Source: Pseudoips prasinana (Eukaryota; Arthropoda; Insecta; Lepidoptera; Nolidae). Taken from it: a DNA stretch of 64,000 bases. Positions 50,520 to 61,409 of this stretch are shown here, piece after piece (the first letter of the stretch is position 1; every line of letters begins with the position of its first letter). The notes under the pieces are model-generated. The model saw only the letters and a list, made by a program, of their open reading frames with translations. It had not been told where the DNA came from and made no database searches. The DNA lies in the NCBI GenBank assembly GCA_951640165.1, contig OX621251.1, positions 32,512,893 to 32,576,892 on the forward strand, in the 5' to 3' direction. Made by a program: the position numbers and the translations under genes.

Positions 50520-51085
50520 TAGGTATGTGGTTTGTTTCTATAAACTCTGCTATCGTTCTTAAATCACTTGTTACTAGAATATTTATCTTAACTCCAAATA
50601 CAGTATATATATGAAAACTTACTATATGTGCATAAAAATATCGATTCCTTCTATAAAAAGAGCGATACACATAATGTAAATACTAGATATAAGAATAATC
50701 TCATATTGCATACTACCCGTCTCCACAAAATAAGTAACTCTTTTATGGGGCAATGTATAAGATTCTATAACAAACTTCCCAATGATATTAGAGAATTATC
50801 TACGAATAAGTTTAAAAGAATTATTAAAGACAAATTGTGTAGCAGGGCATATTACAAAATTTCTGATTATTTAAGTGATAAAAGTGACGATGAGAGAGGA
50901 TTGAGTTGTTCTGAGTCAACACACATGATTGTAATTAATCTTAAGTATATTTTATTTTAAAAAAGGATTCCTACTGAGTTTTCAGGCAGTGTTTCTCAGT
51001 AGCTGCCACGTCATGCACTACACGGTAGGGTAAAAAAATATGACGATTCCACATAAATGTAATTTTTTTACGGAATAAATGATTT
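50520..51085 (+). pseudogene. LINE ORF2 C-terminus and 3' UTR
   Basis: Frame from about 50,592 to the stop near 50,960: IYENLLYVHKNID, HNVNTRYKNNLILHTTRLHK, CIRFYNKLPNDIRELSTNKF and SRAYYKISDYLSD. An earlier piece, ...IFILTPNTVY, is in another frame, so there is a frameshift near 50,600. The 3' UTR ends aataaatgattttgactttg. Same clade as 36.2 and 60.0 kb. No RT domain; 5'-truncated. Confidence 0.7.
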
Positions 51086-51104
51086 TGACTTTGACATTGA
51101 CTAC

Positions 51105-51385
51105 ATACATAGACTCACGCCTGTTTCTCAGAGGGGTAGGCAGAGACAACAGATTTCTATTGGTCACGATTTTTGCACACCTCTTTTGCCTTGTTTACTA
51201 TCACTATATTCTTCATACATGCTCGCCGGTTTAGGGTACTTTTGACCTGACCTTTCTTGAGAACGTCTCCGATTTGGTCAGAGAATGTTCTACGAAGTCT
51301 TCTCCTTCCGGTTGTCCCATTTACACTGGCTTAGGTATACTTCTTTCAGGTATACTTCTTTCGTCAATCTTCTTTCATTCATTTC
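51105..51385 (-). pseudogene. LINE C-terminal coding relic, family V copy 1
   Basis: On the minus strand it encodes, with interruptions, KEVYLSQCKWDNRKE, then a RPRR.FSDQIGDVL-like stretch and an end near ...PTPLRNRRE. It is the counterpart of the better copy at 57.59-57.90 kb. A 15-bp tandem duplication, aggtatacttctttc, sits at about 51,332-51,361. Confidence 0.55.
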
Positions 51386-51429
51386 ATTAACCCCAAATGA
51401 GGTACGATAATATATTATAATTTCTAGAA

Positions 51430-51535
51430 TATTTAAGCAGTCGAATCCAGTTGTTGTCGTTAGACAACAGACGATAACCCATGTCAGAGGCATACTGCTT
51501 ACTGCACCCAGTACTGTAGAGGCTTAAACAACTGT
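51430..51535 (+). mobile_element. 5S-like SINE, family G 3' part
   Basis: ccagttgttgtcgttagaca, acagacgataacccatgtca and gaggcttaaacaactgtg. The 5S-like head is missing. Confidence 0.55.
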
Positions 51536-51539
51536 GAAT

Positions 51540-51670
51540 TTAAGTAAAATAAAGTAAAATACTCTTTATTGTACACTATAAACTAAAATTAAAATGAGCA
51601 AACATGAATTAGGTACAAAGGGCGGTTTTATCGCTACTGCGATTTCTTCCAGACAACCAATTATGGAGTG
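51540..51670 (-). mobile_element. LINE 3' UTR, family N copy 3
   Basis: aatactctttattgtacact, ggcggttttatcgctactgc and gatttcttccagacaacc. Best N copy. Confidence 0.65.
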
Positions 51671-51933
51671 GATAGACGAAGGAAAGGTAAAACAGGGTAA
51701 ATAGGTGTAACAATTTAGGTCTAAATAATAATAAATAGTTAAAAAAGATAAATACATAGAAACACAGTCATTAGTTTAACTATTGTCCATATGAAGATGA
51801 AAAGATTTGCGTAAATATGGAAATAGCAATGTACAATATCAATCCATATCATTATTTTAATTATTATGTTTTAAATATTATATTAAATTATTTTTGATTT
51901 AATAAGAAAATAAACAGTCTATTTAATAAATAT

Positions 51934-52010
51934 CTTGGGACAACTTGCCATCTGATCCCAAACTAAGCAAAGCCTGTACTATGCCAATCAGGCAACTCAT
52001 AAACATAAGA
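51934..52010 (-). mobile_element. SINE D2 3' fragment
   Basis: cttgggacaacttgccatct, gatcccaaactaagcaaagc and ctgtactatgccaatcaggc. Confidence 0.6.
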
Positions 52011-52694
52011 TGTATATATTTTTCATTTTATCAATATGCACCTCAAATTTATGTAGTAATCTAAATAGAATTAATAGAAAACTTCAAATCGACTTACAAT
52101 TGAAATTATTTGCTTATGATAAAATGATCTAATTTCTATGTTATAAATAAATAAATGCACAAGTCATTTACAAGTTCTGAGAATTACATTAATTAATATT
52201 GCAATAAAGTTAAATGATTTTTTGTATACCTAGTGAGGAAATAATACATAGGTATTATGTGTTGAACGATACCTATACCATATCAAGGCCTCGAACTGAT
52301 ACAGAGAAAAATAATGAAATCATTATAGAATATAACGATAAACAATTACATCGGTAGAGGCGTATAGTTTCCAATAAATGTGTAGATTTAAATTAAAATT
52401 ACTTATCTGTTAATGTTGAGACCGCAGCTGTGCACTGACTCATACATAGAGTATGACGCAATGTAGAGGGGTCTTATGTAGAGTCGTATTATAATATTCT
52501 GCCAACATCTATTGTAATGTAGTTGGTTTAGCGTCGTTTAAGGTATGAGATTGTTGATTTGTATGTCTGTTATTACTTAGTGACTGTTGCTATGTGAATT
52601 TTTAAGTGTTCTTATAATTTCATTGCTTGATTTTGAGTAATTACTAAGGCTTATAGTGTATACATTGTAATTAATCTACAATTCCACCGGATTA
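52011..52694. other. No gene seen
   Basis: AT-rich sequence; no recognised repeat. Confidence 0.4.
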
Positions 52695-52985
52695 TAAACT
52701 TTCTCGACTGACTCGTTTGTTTTGGTTCGAATCCCAGGTAGGACACAATAAATATATTGTGATCTTTCTGGTAAGAAAGCTTTCAATATCAGCCTGGAGT
52801 CCGGAAGTTGTACTCCTGTGTTATAACCTCTACGTAAAGCCGTTGGACAGGATCAGATAGAGGTCAGGTACAGGACCTGACCTCTATCCGATCGTGTTAG
52901 CTACACGCCCGATTGAACCATGAGAGTGAGAGATTAGAAACATCACTCACGCAGAAGGCTTGTCCCTATGGAAACTGGCCACTAT
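52695..52985 (+). mobile_element. SINE M with fold-back duplication
   Basis: gttttggttcgaatcccagg (B box), gtaagaaagctttcaatatc, cggaagttgtactcctgtgt and acgtaaagccgttggacagg, then a palindrome at 52,851-52,893, then cgattgaaccatgagagtga. Confidence 0.65.
52851..52893. repeat. 19-bp near-perfect inverted repeat in SINE M
   Basis: Arms 52,851-52,869 and 52,875-52,893 match at 18 of 19, spacer 5. Confidence 0.85.
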
Positions 52986-53439
52986 GGCTAAAATTCTACC
53001 TAGATGATATTATTATTATGAAGGACTTAAAGTTTCACCTAAGAAAACTGCTAATTCAAATTTGATTTCGAAATACATAGAATTATATAGTGCCGTATGT
53101 AGCACTTAGATTATTTTATTTGGAAGACGAACAGCACTTAACAACATATTTAAAATAATTTAAATATTAAACAGTAGGCCAATTATAGGTCTCCACGAGT
53201 AAATGTCTGTGTACAATTTAGGTGGTGTTACAATTATATAAAAATATATTTATTTATCACAATTTTCTGATATTATGGACTGCTGACATTAAATTTTGAA
53301 AAGAAATCTATGCTGAGTACCCGTCTCGCTGCCTTAGGTTTACTGCAGAATATGTCAAAGTCTAACTTTTTTATAAGTTTATTATATATAAAACCAGGTA
53401 ACTATAGCAAATATAGAAACAAGAAAATACTAATCAGTT

Positions 53440-53665
53440 ACTTTTTTTTTTTTTTTTTTTATTATTATTATTATTTACAAGGAATATACTTACATTATAA
53501 TCACTATCTTAATAGCATCCAAAAAACCACTGAGGTTTAAACCGGTGCTATAATGAGCCTCCTAAATCTAATTTACTTACTAACTACATAGGTACTCGTA
53601 ATATACACAAATAATACACGCAAAACATAAATTTAACAAAATACATCTCAATGTTTTCATAAAGA
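53440..53665 (-). mobile_element. 3' UTR and tail of the large LINE
   Basis: From the ORF stop at 53,666 the minus strand runs AT-rich to a poly(A) tract (plus-strand T run at about 53,443-53,460) with an adjoining (TAA)n side. Tail directly after the UTR supports retrotransposition. Confidence 0.65.
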
Positions 53666-55447
53666 TCATCTTTCGATGGAAGCCAGAAAATATTTCTTTA
53701 GTTGACTTTTAATATTTGTAATTGTTAAATGACTACAAAGATCTGAGGGCAAGCTGTTAATGAGTCGTGGGACAACGAAACCGGTTGTGCGCTCGCCGTA
53801 GATGTTATTGGCGCGCTGCGTACGAAGCCGGCGCGTAGAAATAGCCCGGGTGCGTACAGGATGTTCGATTAAGTTTTGTAAAGACTCATTAAAAAATTGA
53901 TCTTTTAATAATAAAAAGTTAACTTTGGTGTGTACTGGTAAAACTTTGCAGTGTTTGAAAAGATTGTTTTCGTTGTTGTAATATTGTTGTCTTATTTTTG
54001 GTGAGACTATTTTTTTAAGAGTTCTTACTTGGAGTTTATATATTTCGTCTAGGTAAGATCTATAGGTACGACCATAACTAGTAAGTCCATACTCTATATA
54101 CGATTCCACCAATGCATAATAAACCATAAGCTTCACTTTGAACGGTATTCGGTTCTGCAGTATTGCGATATTTGCTAGAAATTGCCGTAGTTTATCACAA
54201 ACTCGTTCTATGTGATAGCTCCAATTAAACTTGTCATCTATAATTAAACCCAGATATGTATGATTTTTTACTATGTCTATAGAGGGACAGTTACAGTTTA
54301 TTGTACTAACAGAATGTAAACAGTCATGGTTATGGGCCACTAAGTTTTGTATGGGCAATTGTCTGGCATACGGGGATTTAATAACCATTAATTTTTTTTT
54401 TTGTTTTTTTTTTTTTTTTGCGTTAAGTGCAAGTCCTACGTCATGACACCATGCTGTTAGGGCATCCAAGTCTGCTTGTAAGAGTTCTCGTGCAATTTGA
54501 GGAGTTCTATTTGCGATAATAAGGCATGTGTCATCCGCAAACTGATAGCAGGTACTATTAGTGACGCGGTTGCTCATGTCGTTAACATAGGACAAAAAAT
54601 GAAGGGGCCCTAATACTGAGCCCTGAGCTGTTCCTTCAGTTACAGATATGAGTTCACTAGACATGTTATCAATTTTTACAGTAAACTTTCGATTTTTTAG
54701 ATAATCTGTGCACCAGGTCAGTAAGGGGCCACGGATCCCACAGTCATTTAACCTATCAACCAACTGATTATGTAGTGACGTATCAAATGCGCGGGAGAAG
54801 TCTATAAAGAGAGCAAGGACATGCTTTTTTTCATTTAAATGTTTGTTGACTTCATCAGTAAAATTCGATAAAAGTGCTACGGTACTTTTACCAGCCTGAA
54901 AACCAAATTGACTGTGGTTAATAACGTCGTGCTTCCTATAAAATGCGTGTATTTGCTCACATACATACTTTTCAACTATTTTGTCTATAGAAGAAAGTAG
55001 TGTTATTGGACGATAATTTGAGTATTCGCTTCTTTTACCACTTTTATGGATTGGCCTGACACAACCTATTTTTAAATCATCCGGATATATACCCGTTTCA
55101 ACAGATAAATTAATGAAATCCGCAATAGGATTGGATAAACTGTCACTTATCATTTTAATATCGGAAACCCTGATATTGTCTGAACCTGGGGCCTTCCTGG
55201 AATTGAGTTGTTTAATAATTTTATGAACACTGCGGCCTGAGGCTTTCTTAAACAATATACTAGAATCCTGTCGGTTATGTGTAGTGATGGAGTCCGTTAA
55301 TCTAATATTACAGTTTGGAATTATGTCTTTTACTGCTTTGTTGAATGTATGTGCGAAGTTGTCGGCAATGATTTTGGTTGAAACACCTTGTGCATCAAAA
55401 GCCTTAAGTATAGCCGCATCAATCGACAGTGGCATTCGTCCTAGCAT
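53666..55447 (-). CDS. Non-LTR retrotransposon reverse transcriptase ORF (5'-truncated)
   Basis: An open frame of 593 codons. Residues 84-92 read RKAPGSDNI, 144-160 NYRPITLLSSIDKIVEK, 180-190 FGFQAGKST, 213-222 motif A FIDFSRAFD, 271-282 motif B EGTAQGSVLGP, 302-307 motif C QFADDT (catalytic DD at 305-306), 397-409 TYLGLIIDDKFNW, then a C-terminal domain with YYALVESYIEYGL. This is a group II-like RT of the CR1/Jockey assemblage; it would copy its own RNA at a nicked target. Lys-rich residues 344-352 come from a poly(T) run (plus strand 54,393-54,419), where indels are likely. The called start is only the first Met: the same frame continues upstream to about 55,530. The endonuclease is absent. 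Full-length RT domain, but a truncated element. Confidence 0.85.
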   Translation of the reverse strand: MLGRMPLSIDAAILKAFDAQGVSTKIIADNFAHTFNKAVKDIIPNCNIRLTDSITTHNRQDSSILFKKASGRSVHKIIKQLNSRKAPGSDNIRVSDIKMISDSLSNPIADFINLSVETGIYPDDLKIGCVRPIHKSGKRSEYSNYRPITLLSSIDKIVEKYVCEQIHAFYRKHDVINHSQFGFQAGKSTVALLSNFTDEVNKHLNEKKHVLALFIDFSRAFDTSLHNQLVDRLNDCGIRGPLLTWCTDYLKNRKFTVKIDNMSSELISVTEGTAQGSVLGPLHFLSYVNDMSNRVTNSTCYQFADDTCLIIANRTPQIARELLQADLDALTAWCHDVGLALNAKKKKKQKKKLMVIKSPYARQLPIQNLVAHNHDCLHSVSTINCNCPSIDIVKNHTYLGLIIDDKFNWSYHIERVCDKLRQFLANIAILQNRIPFKVKLMVYYALVESYIEYGLTSYGRTYRSYLDEIYKLQVRTLKKIVSPKIRQQYYNNENNLFKHCKVLPVHTKVNFLLLKDQFFNESLQNLIEHPVRTRAISTRRLRTQRANNIYGERTTGFVVPRLINSLPSDLCSHLTITNIKSQLKKYFLASIER

Positions 55448-55930
55448 TTGATTAATAATTTCATATACTTTTTTGACGTTTCTTAAATTATCATTGATAT
55501 GTTGTATATAATACTTATTTTTTTTGTTCTCTAATATTTAATGAATTTTATTTCTTATTTTATTATATTCTAGTTTTTTTGCTGAATTATATAAATTGTT
55601 TTTCCAATCCAAAAATATTTTGTCTCGTTTATCACATAGTCTGACAACATTGTGATCTATCCAAGGTAATCTGAATTTTTTTGAGTATTTACGTGACTTT
55701 TCTAGCATATTTCTATTATTTGCAGACTTATTTGCGTTATCAAATGAATTATAAATAAAGTTTAAAATGTCGTGGGGTGAATTCATATTTTTTGTCTTAG
55801 ACCAATCAACATTTTTAAGTTCCTCATAAAAAATGTGATTGTTTCTGATATTTTTGGTAACATCCTGTACGCGCCTAGGAACTCTAAGCGATTCGTCGAC
55901 GCAAGTAAAGACTTCTATCGCTCTCAATTT
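55448..55930 (-). pseudogene. Upstream part of the same LINE ORF2, shifted frame
   Basis: 55,927-55,538 encodes 129 codons ending SAKKLEYNKIRNKIH then stop. The linker LPWIDHNVVRLCDKRDKIFL is the usual segment between endonuclease and RT. From about 55,530 the RT frame takes over (REQKKNKYYIQHINDNLRN...), so one small indel near 55,535 splits an originally continuous ORF. Homology ends near 55,930, the 5' truncation point. Confidence 0.7.
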
Positions 55931-56165
55931 AACTATAAGCTAAAATGTATAGAGCGAGCCAAATATAACTTGTATGTTTTTTACCACTGCGAGATATAAT
56001 ACATAATAGTTCTGTGAGAAAAAATTATACATATATATGGCACACGAATAGTCTTCCAGTGCGGGTTCGAACCAGAAATATGGAGCTGCCCTTATCACTG
56101 CCCTATACGTGTAGTCTACAGTAAAAAGGTCAGACTAAGGACCCTTCTGTGAAATAGTTACTCAC

Positions 56166-56255
56166 TGTCACCATGTCTCTTTGATCGCGCCGAGGCATGC
56201 CTACGACCATTGCAACCGCAACAGATAGCCACAATAACAATAAGGTTCTAACCAT
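56166..56255 (-). CDS. Candidate first coding exon encoding a signal peptide (host gene)
   Basis: ATG at 56,255-56,253 opens 30 codons: a short basic start (MVRT), a hydrophobic core (LLLLWLSVAVAMVV), then GMPRRDQRDMVT. This is the plan of a secretory signal peptide with possible cleavage around the GM-P region, followed by a dibasic RR. The 30th codon is followed directly by GTGAGT (56,165-56,160), a textbook 5' splice site, leaving phase 0. Read-through would stop after eleven more codons. It matches no repeat in the window. Upstream, tatgtata and ttatcagg are spaced about right for a TATA box and initiator, but this is weak. The product is unknown: a secreted peptide, enzyme or receptor are all possible. 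Further exons should lie at lower coordinates on the minus strand, beyond the 2.5-kb LINE. Chance occurrence is possible. Confidence 0.4.
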
Positions 56256-56397
56256 ATAAAAACAATATTATGCCTATTGTTTACGATTAATAGCAGCAGT
56301 ATAAGTGGCGTGAGCGGTTGTTAATTTTCCCTGATAAACAATTACAAAGTATACATATTTTCAACGTTTATTGAGAGTAATTAAATCACATTGTAAT
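56256..56397 (-). promoter_or_regulatory. Possible promoter/5' UTR of the candidate exon
   Basis: Non-repeat sequence between the candidate ATG and a SINE C. On the minus strand tatgtatac lies about 25 bases before tatcagg. Inference only. Confidence 0.15.
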
Positions 56398-56635
56398 AAT
56401 ATCTAGGGACAATGTCACATAGATCAACCTAGCCTCAAACTAAGCAAAGCTTGTACTATGGGTACCAGGCGACGATATACATACTTATATACATAGATAA
56501 ATACTTATATACATAGAAAACATCCATGACTCAGAAACAAATATTCGTGCTCATCACACAAATATTTGCACTTACCGGGATTCGAAGCCAGGACCACCAG
56601 CTTCGTAGGCAGGAGCACTACCAACTAGGCTACGG
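56398..56635 (-). mobile_element. SINE C copy abutting Helitron J
   Basis: tgtcacatagatcaacctag, agcttgtactatgggtacca, ggattcgaagccaggaccac, then taggctacggt joined straight to the Helitron. Confidence 0.75.
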
Positions 56636-56948
56636 TATAATAAAATCGTAGAAAAATCAAAACTGTACATTGAATATTTTTCAAAAAGGATACCTGGGGC
56701 GTGATCTACAATCGATATCGAAACTATTATTATATTATAGATATATTATAGAATTTTTGTCTGTTTGTCTGTATGTATGTCCGGGCTAAACTAACAAAGT
56801 ACTTCATAGATTTATTTCAAATTTTGCATGAATAATACTAAGAGGTCGGGTCAACATATAGGCTACATATTATCACGCTATCACCTACGGGGGAGGAGCT
56901 GTGATAATTATAAAGTTAAACACGGGTAAAACCGCGGGGCACAGCTAG
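56636..56948 (+). mobile_element. Helitron, subfamily J copy 3
   Basis: ataataaaatcgtagaaaaa, aggatacctggggcgtgatc, tgtccgggctaaactaacaa, tcacctacgggggaggagct, cgggtaaaaccgcgggg and CTAG at 56,945-56,948. The 3' hairpin CGGGtaaaaCCGCG is nearly perfect. Confidence 0.75.
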
Positions 56949-57215
56949 TAATTAATAAATTATCTAGAACATGGAAACTCATAAATTTTATCGTTCGACA
57001 GGTCTCAAATCAACACTCTCTGCCGATCCGGGGGAGGCTCTCTGCGTTAAGTTACTAACGGGCAGATCAAATCTAGGATTTGCTCCCTTTCGGAGGATAT
57101 ATTCACAGTTGCATGCGCAAGATCACATTCTAATGATAATTACTCATAATTTTTTAACCATGAAATGCACTCTTCGATCCTGTATTAGACTAGCGAGCGC
57201 TTCAAGGGGCAGTTG

Positions 57216-57354
57216 TACAGATGCCAGCACATCCAGCTACCCCAATCTGTCAAATTTCTTTTATAGATTTTTTACTTTATCACTTAAGCATAAGGTTCAC
57301 TTTCAATTGGGAAAATTTGACCGATTGGGGTAGCTTGATGTGCTGGCGTCTGTA
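57216..57354. mobile_element. Palindromic MITE, family T copy 3
   Basis: TA-CAGATGCCAGCACATCC...GATGTGCTGGCGTCTG-TA, 139 bp including the TA pairs. Confidence 0.8.
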
Positions 57355-57477
57355 CGTCTCTACAAACCGACCCCAGTAGCCGAAATGGTAGCCCTTGTTA
57401 GCCATAGCTTGACATCTTATTTGCTAGACGTTATGAATACAACTCGTCTTGATTCATGCGTATGAGCAGTGATTATC

Positions 57478-57560
57478 CTAGTGTCAAAGTTGTTCAAGCC
57501 GCCCAATAGGCCCCAAATGTGGCTAAACCACTGTTATGTACTGACTATAATTATTGTTTG
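57478..57560 (-). mobile_element. 5S-like SINE, family G 3' tail
   Basis: gtcaaagttgttcaagccgc, ccaataggcc and gtggctaaaccactgttatg. Confidence 0.55.
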
Positions 57561-57589
57561 TTTCTTGCAATGTGTGTTTCTCAGAATGT

Positions 57590-57895
57590 ATACCCCTTAT
57601 GAAGGTGAAGTTTCGCCATTTAGAAAGGATGAATGAAAAAAGATTGACAAAAGAAGTATACCTATCCTGTGTGAATGGGACAACCGGAAGGCGAAGACCT
57701 CGTCGAACATTCTCTGACCAAACTGGAGACGTTCTCCAGAAAGGGCAGGTCAGAAGTACCCTAAACCGGCGAGCATATATGAAGACTACAATGACAGTAA
57801 TCGAGGCAAAAGAGGTGTGCAAATATCGTGACAAATGGAAATCCGTTGTCTCTGCCTGCCCCTCTGGTAAACAGGCGTGAGTCTATATATGTATG
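57590..57895 (+). pseudogene. LINE C-terminal coding relic, family V copy 2
   Basis: Frame: ERMNEKRLTKEVYLSCVNGT, TGRRRPRRTFSDQTGDVLQK, GQVRSTLNRRAYMKTTMTVI, EAKEVCKYRDKWKSVVSACP, SGKQA-stop. A basic C-terminal region typical of lepidopteran LINE proteins; the catalytic domains are absent. Tail: a short TATGTATG-like end. Named by homology to the 51.1-kb copy. Confidence 0.6.
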
Positions 57896-59529
57896 AAGGT
57901 GAAGGTCACTCATTATCTTAATGATTGTTTTCTGATCACTGAGAACGCTTTAAACACTTTTTGGATGATCAAAAGTCACGGAACTCGCGTCATATTCACC
58001 GAACGCGTCCCATGAGCTATATGTATACGGAGTATATAAGTACATAGATATACCTCCGTGAGTTATTACTATACATTATGTATATGCAAAGAGTAGGTAT
58101 ATATCAATATGAAGGGTCAACTATTATATTGTTAACTATTTAAATTACAAGTGTACAAAATAGTTTTTACTTCTTTTGGTAATCCCCAATGACTGCCTCG
58201 TTTTTTTTCTATATAACTATTACTGTGGCTTCTGATTTTAACTTTGACTGATGATAATCATATACAATGTCAAGTAAATTTTAATACAGTTACTGGCTAC
58301 CACAAACTCACTACAAAACATTAAAATACTGCTTGGCGCCAGATTTAGATGCATATAAGTGTGCTATGTTTTGTTTACTTTTACGATACATTTTTTCCGT
58401 CTTCTGTCCCGACCTTATACGATTTAATGTTAAAAACGGTTTTTCATATTGTCAATAAAGTCAAAATAAAAATAGTGGATACTTACTCAAGTAAAAATTT
58501 AAGGAATATTTGAATTCGTCCGATACCATCCCAATGGTGCATAGTATAAAAAATACTAAACAAAAATTCAATGCAAAAAGATCGTACAAAACTGGTAGAG
58601 AAACGTTCTCAGAATTCTACTTTCAGCGGCTGAATTTCAAGAATGCACCTGAACATGGAGCTTTGAGCTGAATGGCAAGACAGATTATGGCGTAAGTCGT
58701 TGGAGACCGAGCGCACAGTGGTACAAATTTAAAGGTTTGGAAACAATTGTTTACTTACAGTTGCTATTAAAAAAGCTTTTAACCTAATGTTTGAAATTAA
58801 TTTTGTAGAGTTAATGAATATTAACCGTATTCTTTTTCTTGAAAACTGCACTTTTTTTGCCTACACTGACGAGGTAAAATTATTATTTAAATATTAGTCT
58901 TGCATGAGAGAAAACTGGGTTGTTAAATCAATATTTGTCGATAAACATCGACAAAATGTGATTATCTAGCTGGCCAGATGCTAATTAGGTGCTCTTACAA
59001 ACTAAAAAAGTCACATTGCGTAGTTCATTCATAAGATTGTTATTTAAATATTTTAAAATAATTTTCTTATGATGTGTTTTTTTTTAATAATTTGTAAAGC
59101 ACAGTATTTACACATTGAAATCCTATCAATTTTCATTACCTTTAGATATTTTTTGTAAAATATTATTATATATAATATATTTTACTATCGCTGAGTATTG
59201 GGTCATGGAATGCAACAGTTGGTAAAAATTACATAGAAATCTGCACCGCAAATTACTAATGGTTAATTAACCTATTTTACGAATATAACTAGATCAATAC
59301 AATCAAATGGCTTTGTTTATATTAACCGTGTACTTAAGTAAATATTTTAGTGTTTACATTTACATAAGGATATTAAATCAATTTATAATATGTTTGCTTA
59401 TGGTAATAAATACTTATTAATTAGTAATTAAATAAAACTTCAATTTAGATAAAAAATATCTTCCTATTGCAGCATTATGCTTGTTAGGTATTCATTTACT
59501 TTGTACAGGAAAAGTAAACAAATCAATGT
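57896..59529. other. Long low-repeat stretch
   Basis: 58,480-58,760 is less AT-rich and has splice-like signals on both strands (plus ttatggcgtaagtcg; minus ttacttgagtaagtatcc and ttgccattcag), but frames between them are short. 58,970-59,530 is AT-rich. No gene called. Confidence 0.3.
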
Positions 59530-60550
59530 ATAATAATAATATATCCTAATACATTATTCACACACGGCTATCTGATGAAAAATAAGGAGAGCTCGTACTA
59601 TGAATACCAGATAGCTGATGGACTACTTTTTTTAAATACATGATATGACAGATGTTTAAGGGCAATATGTAGACTGCAGCAGACTGACACTTGCAGACCC
59701 TTTTTTAGAAGCCTCAAAATCTTGACGGTACCTTGCCTGTACCTGTGCGAAGTGGTAAATTTTATTAAAAATAACCTAAATATGTTTCACAGCTATAAAA
59801 GTGAACGAAATCGGTTCAGAATATGTTGCCCGCGTCATGAAACAACCATGTTTAATAAGAGTTTATTCTGTATGGGTCCACGGATCTACAATCATTTACC
59901 CAAAAGTTTAATAGAAACTACGTGTAGTAACCTATTCAATAAAACATTGAAAAATATTTTGTTAGAAAAGGCTTACTACAGCGTAAATGAATTTTTAGGT
60001 GACATATTATGATAATGGCCATTATTGGCTAAAAACTACTACTAACTAAAAAATCCATAAATAATTTATTTATAATTAAATTCAGACATTATATTACGAG
60101 TAGGTAAAAGAGGTTGCAAATGATTTAATTGTGTTAATTAGTTAAGGTCGTGCCTACTCTTGCATGAGACTGGCGTATTATTAATATTATTTTTACTTAT
60201 GGTTACAACTTAAGCTTGACATCTGCATTATTTTTCGTTACCTGTTTCATATTAATAAGGCTGTCTTACAATAATAAGTATAATGATGTTATTTATAATA
60301 AGAACTTTGCACACCTTTTAAAGGTAGAATATGGACTTGGACAATATATTATTTTAAGATCTATCATGTATGTACCCATATTGAGCAAATAAAGTGATTT
60401 GATTTGATTTGACATATTTATATCAATAAATACACCCAGACTCGGCACAAACAGACATATTCATGCACACAAACATCTGTCCTGGGTGCAAATTGAACCC
60501 ACGACCTGCGGCGCGAAAGGTAAGTATTTACCAACCACGCCAACCGGAAC
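59530..60550 (-). mobile_element. SINE D split by a LINE insertion
   Basis: 59,530-59,639 holds attattcacacacggctatc and agctcgtactatgaatacca; 60,416-60,550 holds caataaatacacccagactc, aattgaacccacgacctgcg and taccaaccacgccaaccgg. These are the two ends of one inverse D element. Confidence 0.7.
59640..60415 (+). pseudogene. LINE ORF2 C-terminus and 3' UTR inside SINE D
   Basis: Open frame to a stop near 60,012: RPFFRSLKILTVPCLYLCEV, NRFRICCPRHETTMFNKSLF, GPRIYNHLPKSLIETTCSNL, KAYYSVNEFLGDIL. The 3' UTR of about 400 bases ends aataaagtgatttgatttga, a (TTTGA)n tail. Strongly 5'-truncated, no RT domain. Confidence 0.7.
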
Positions 60551-61409
60551 ATATTCCAGTAATTGTATGGCGAAATATTACTTATATTAAATTTTGCCCT
60601 ATACATTAAACTACTATACTCTATACTCAATCCTTTATTGCTTTCCACAATGTATGTCTAGGTGGTAGGTACAGGTGAAAAGTTCATCGTGGACCCTGTC
60701 GGGCACAGCAAAGTAGGAGAGAGGAGGATTTATTTCAGCCATTTAATATAAATTTGTATTAAATTTAGTAACTTTAATATATAATATAGTATAATTATTA
60801 TAATGCATTGATCAGTTATTTTATTAAGTATATAATTTATATATTTCATTTATTGTGTGTGTCTATCATATACTTCATTGAATTACGTGCAATTATTATT
60901 TACAATTTATCATATTCATATTTATAGATAAGCAGTAACATTTGCATTGATTTCATGCTTCAGTTTAATTTAATTGTATAGGTATAGTTATTTTTAGCAT
61001 AAATATTATTATTATCAATTATATTTAAATATATTAAGAAACAATTATGTTATCTTAATACATATATTCATTATATGATATTCATTATTTACCTATACAT
61101 TATTATTATTTAGAACGTGTCACTTAAATATTCACTGATACTGTAATAGCATTTAGATAAGAGTAGATTCTTTAGGTTAGCGGAGAATACATAAAATTTC
61201 TTTTCATTTTTAATTTTTATATTTAACTACTACTACTATATTTTGTGTAATCGGGACGCTCCATTACAACTGTGTTTGGATATAATAGTTATGTATATAT
61301 TGCATAGATAATACTAAGCCCATGTCTATTAAGAGGAACATAATTTTCAAATATTAAGGAATTTATGAAATCGAATAAGTAGTAAATTAATTAAACTACA
61401 TTGGATTTA
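60551..61409. other. AT-rich spacer
   Basis: Runs of TATTAT-type sequence; nothing supported. Confidence 0.4.

Noticed and set aside
57554..57880. Host gene on the plus strand with a basic protein
   Set aside because: The same coding block occurs, degraded and inverted, at 51.1-51.4 kb; it is a retrotransposon C-terminal relic.
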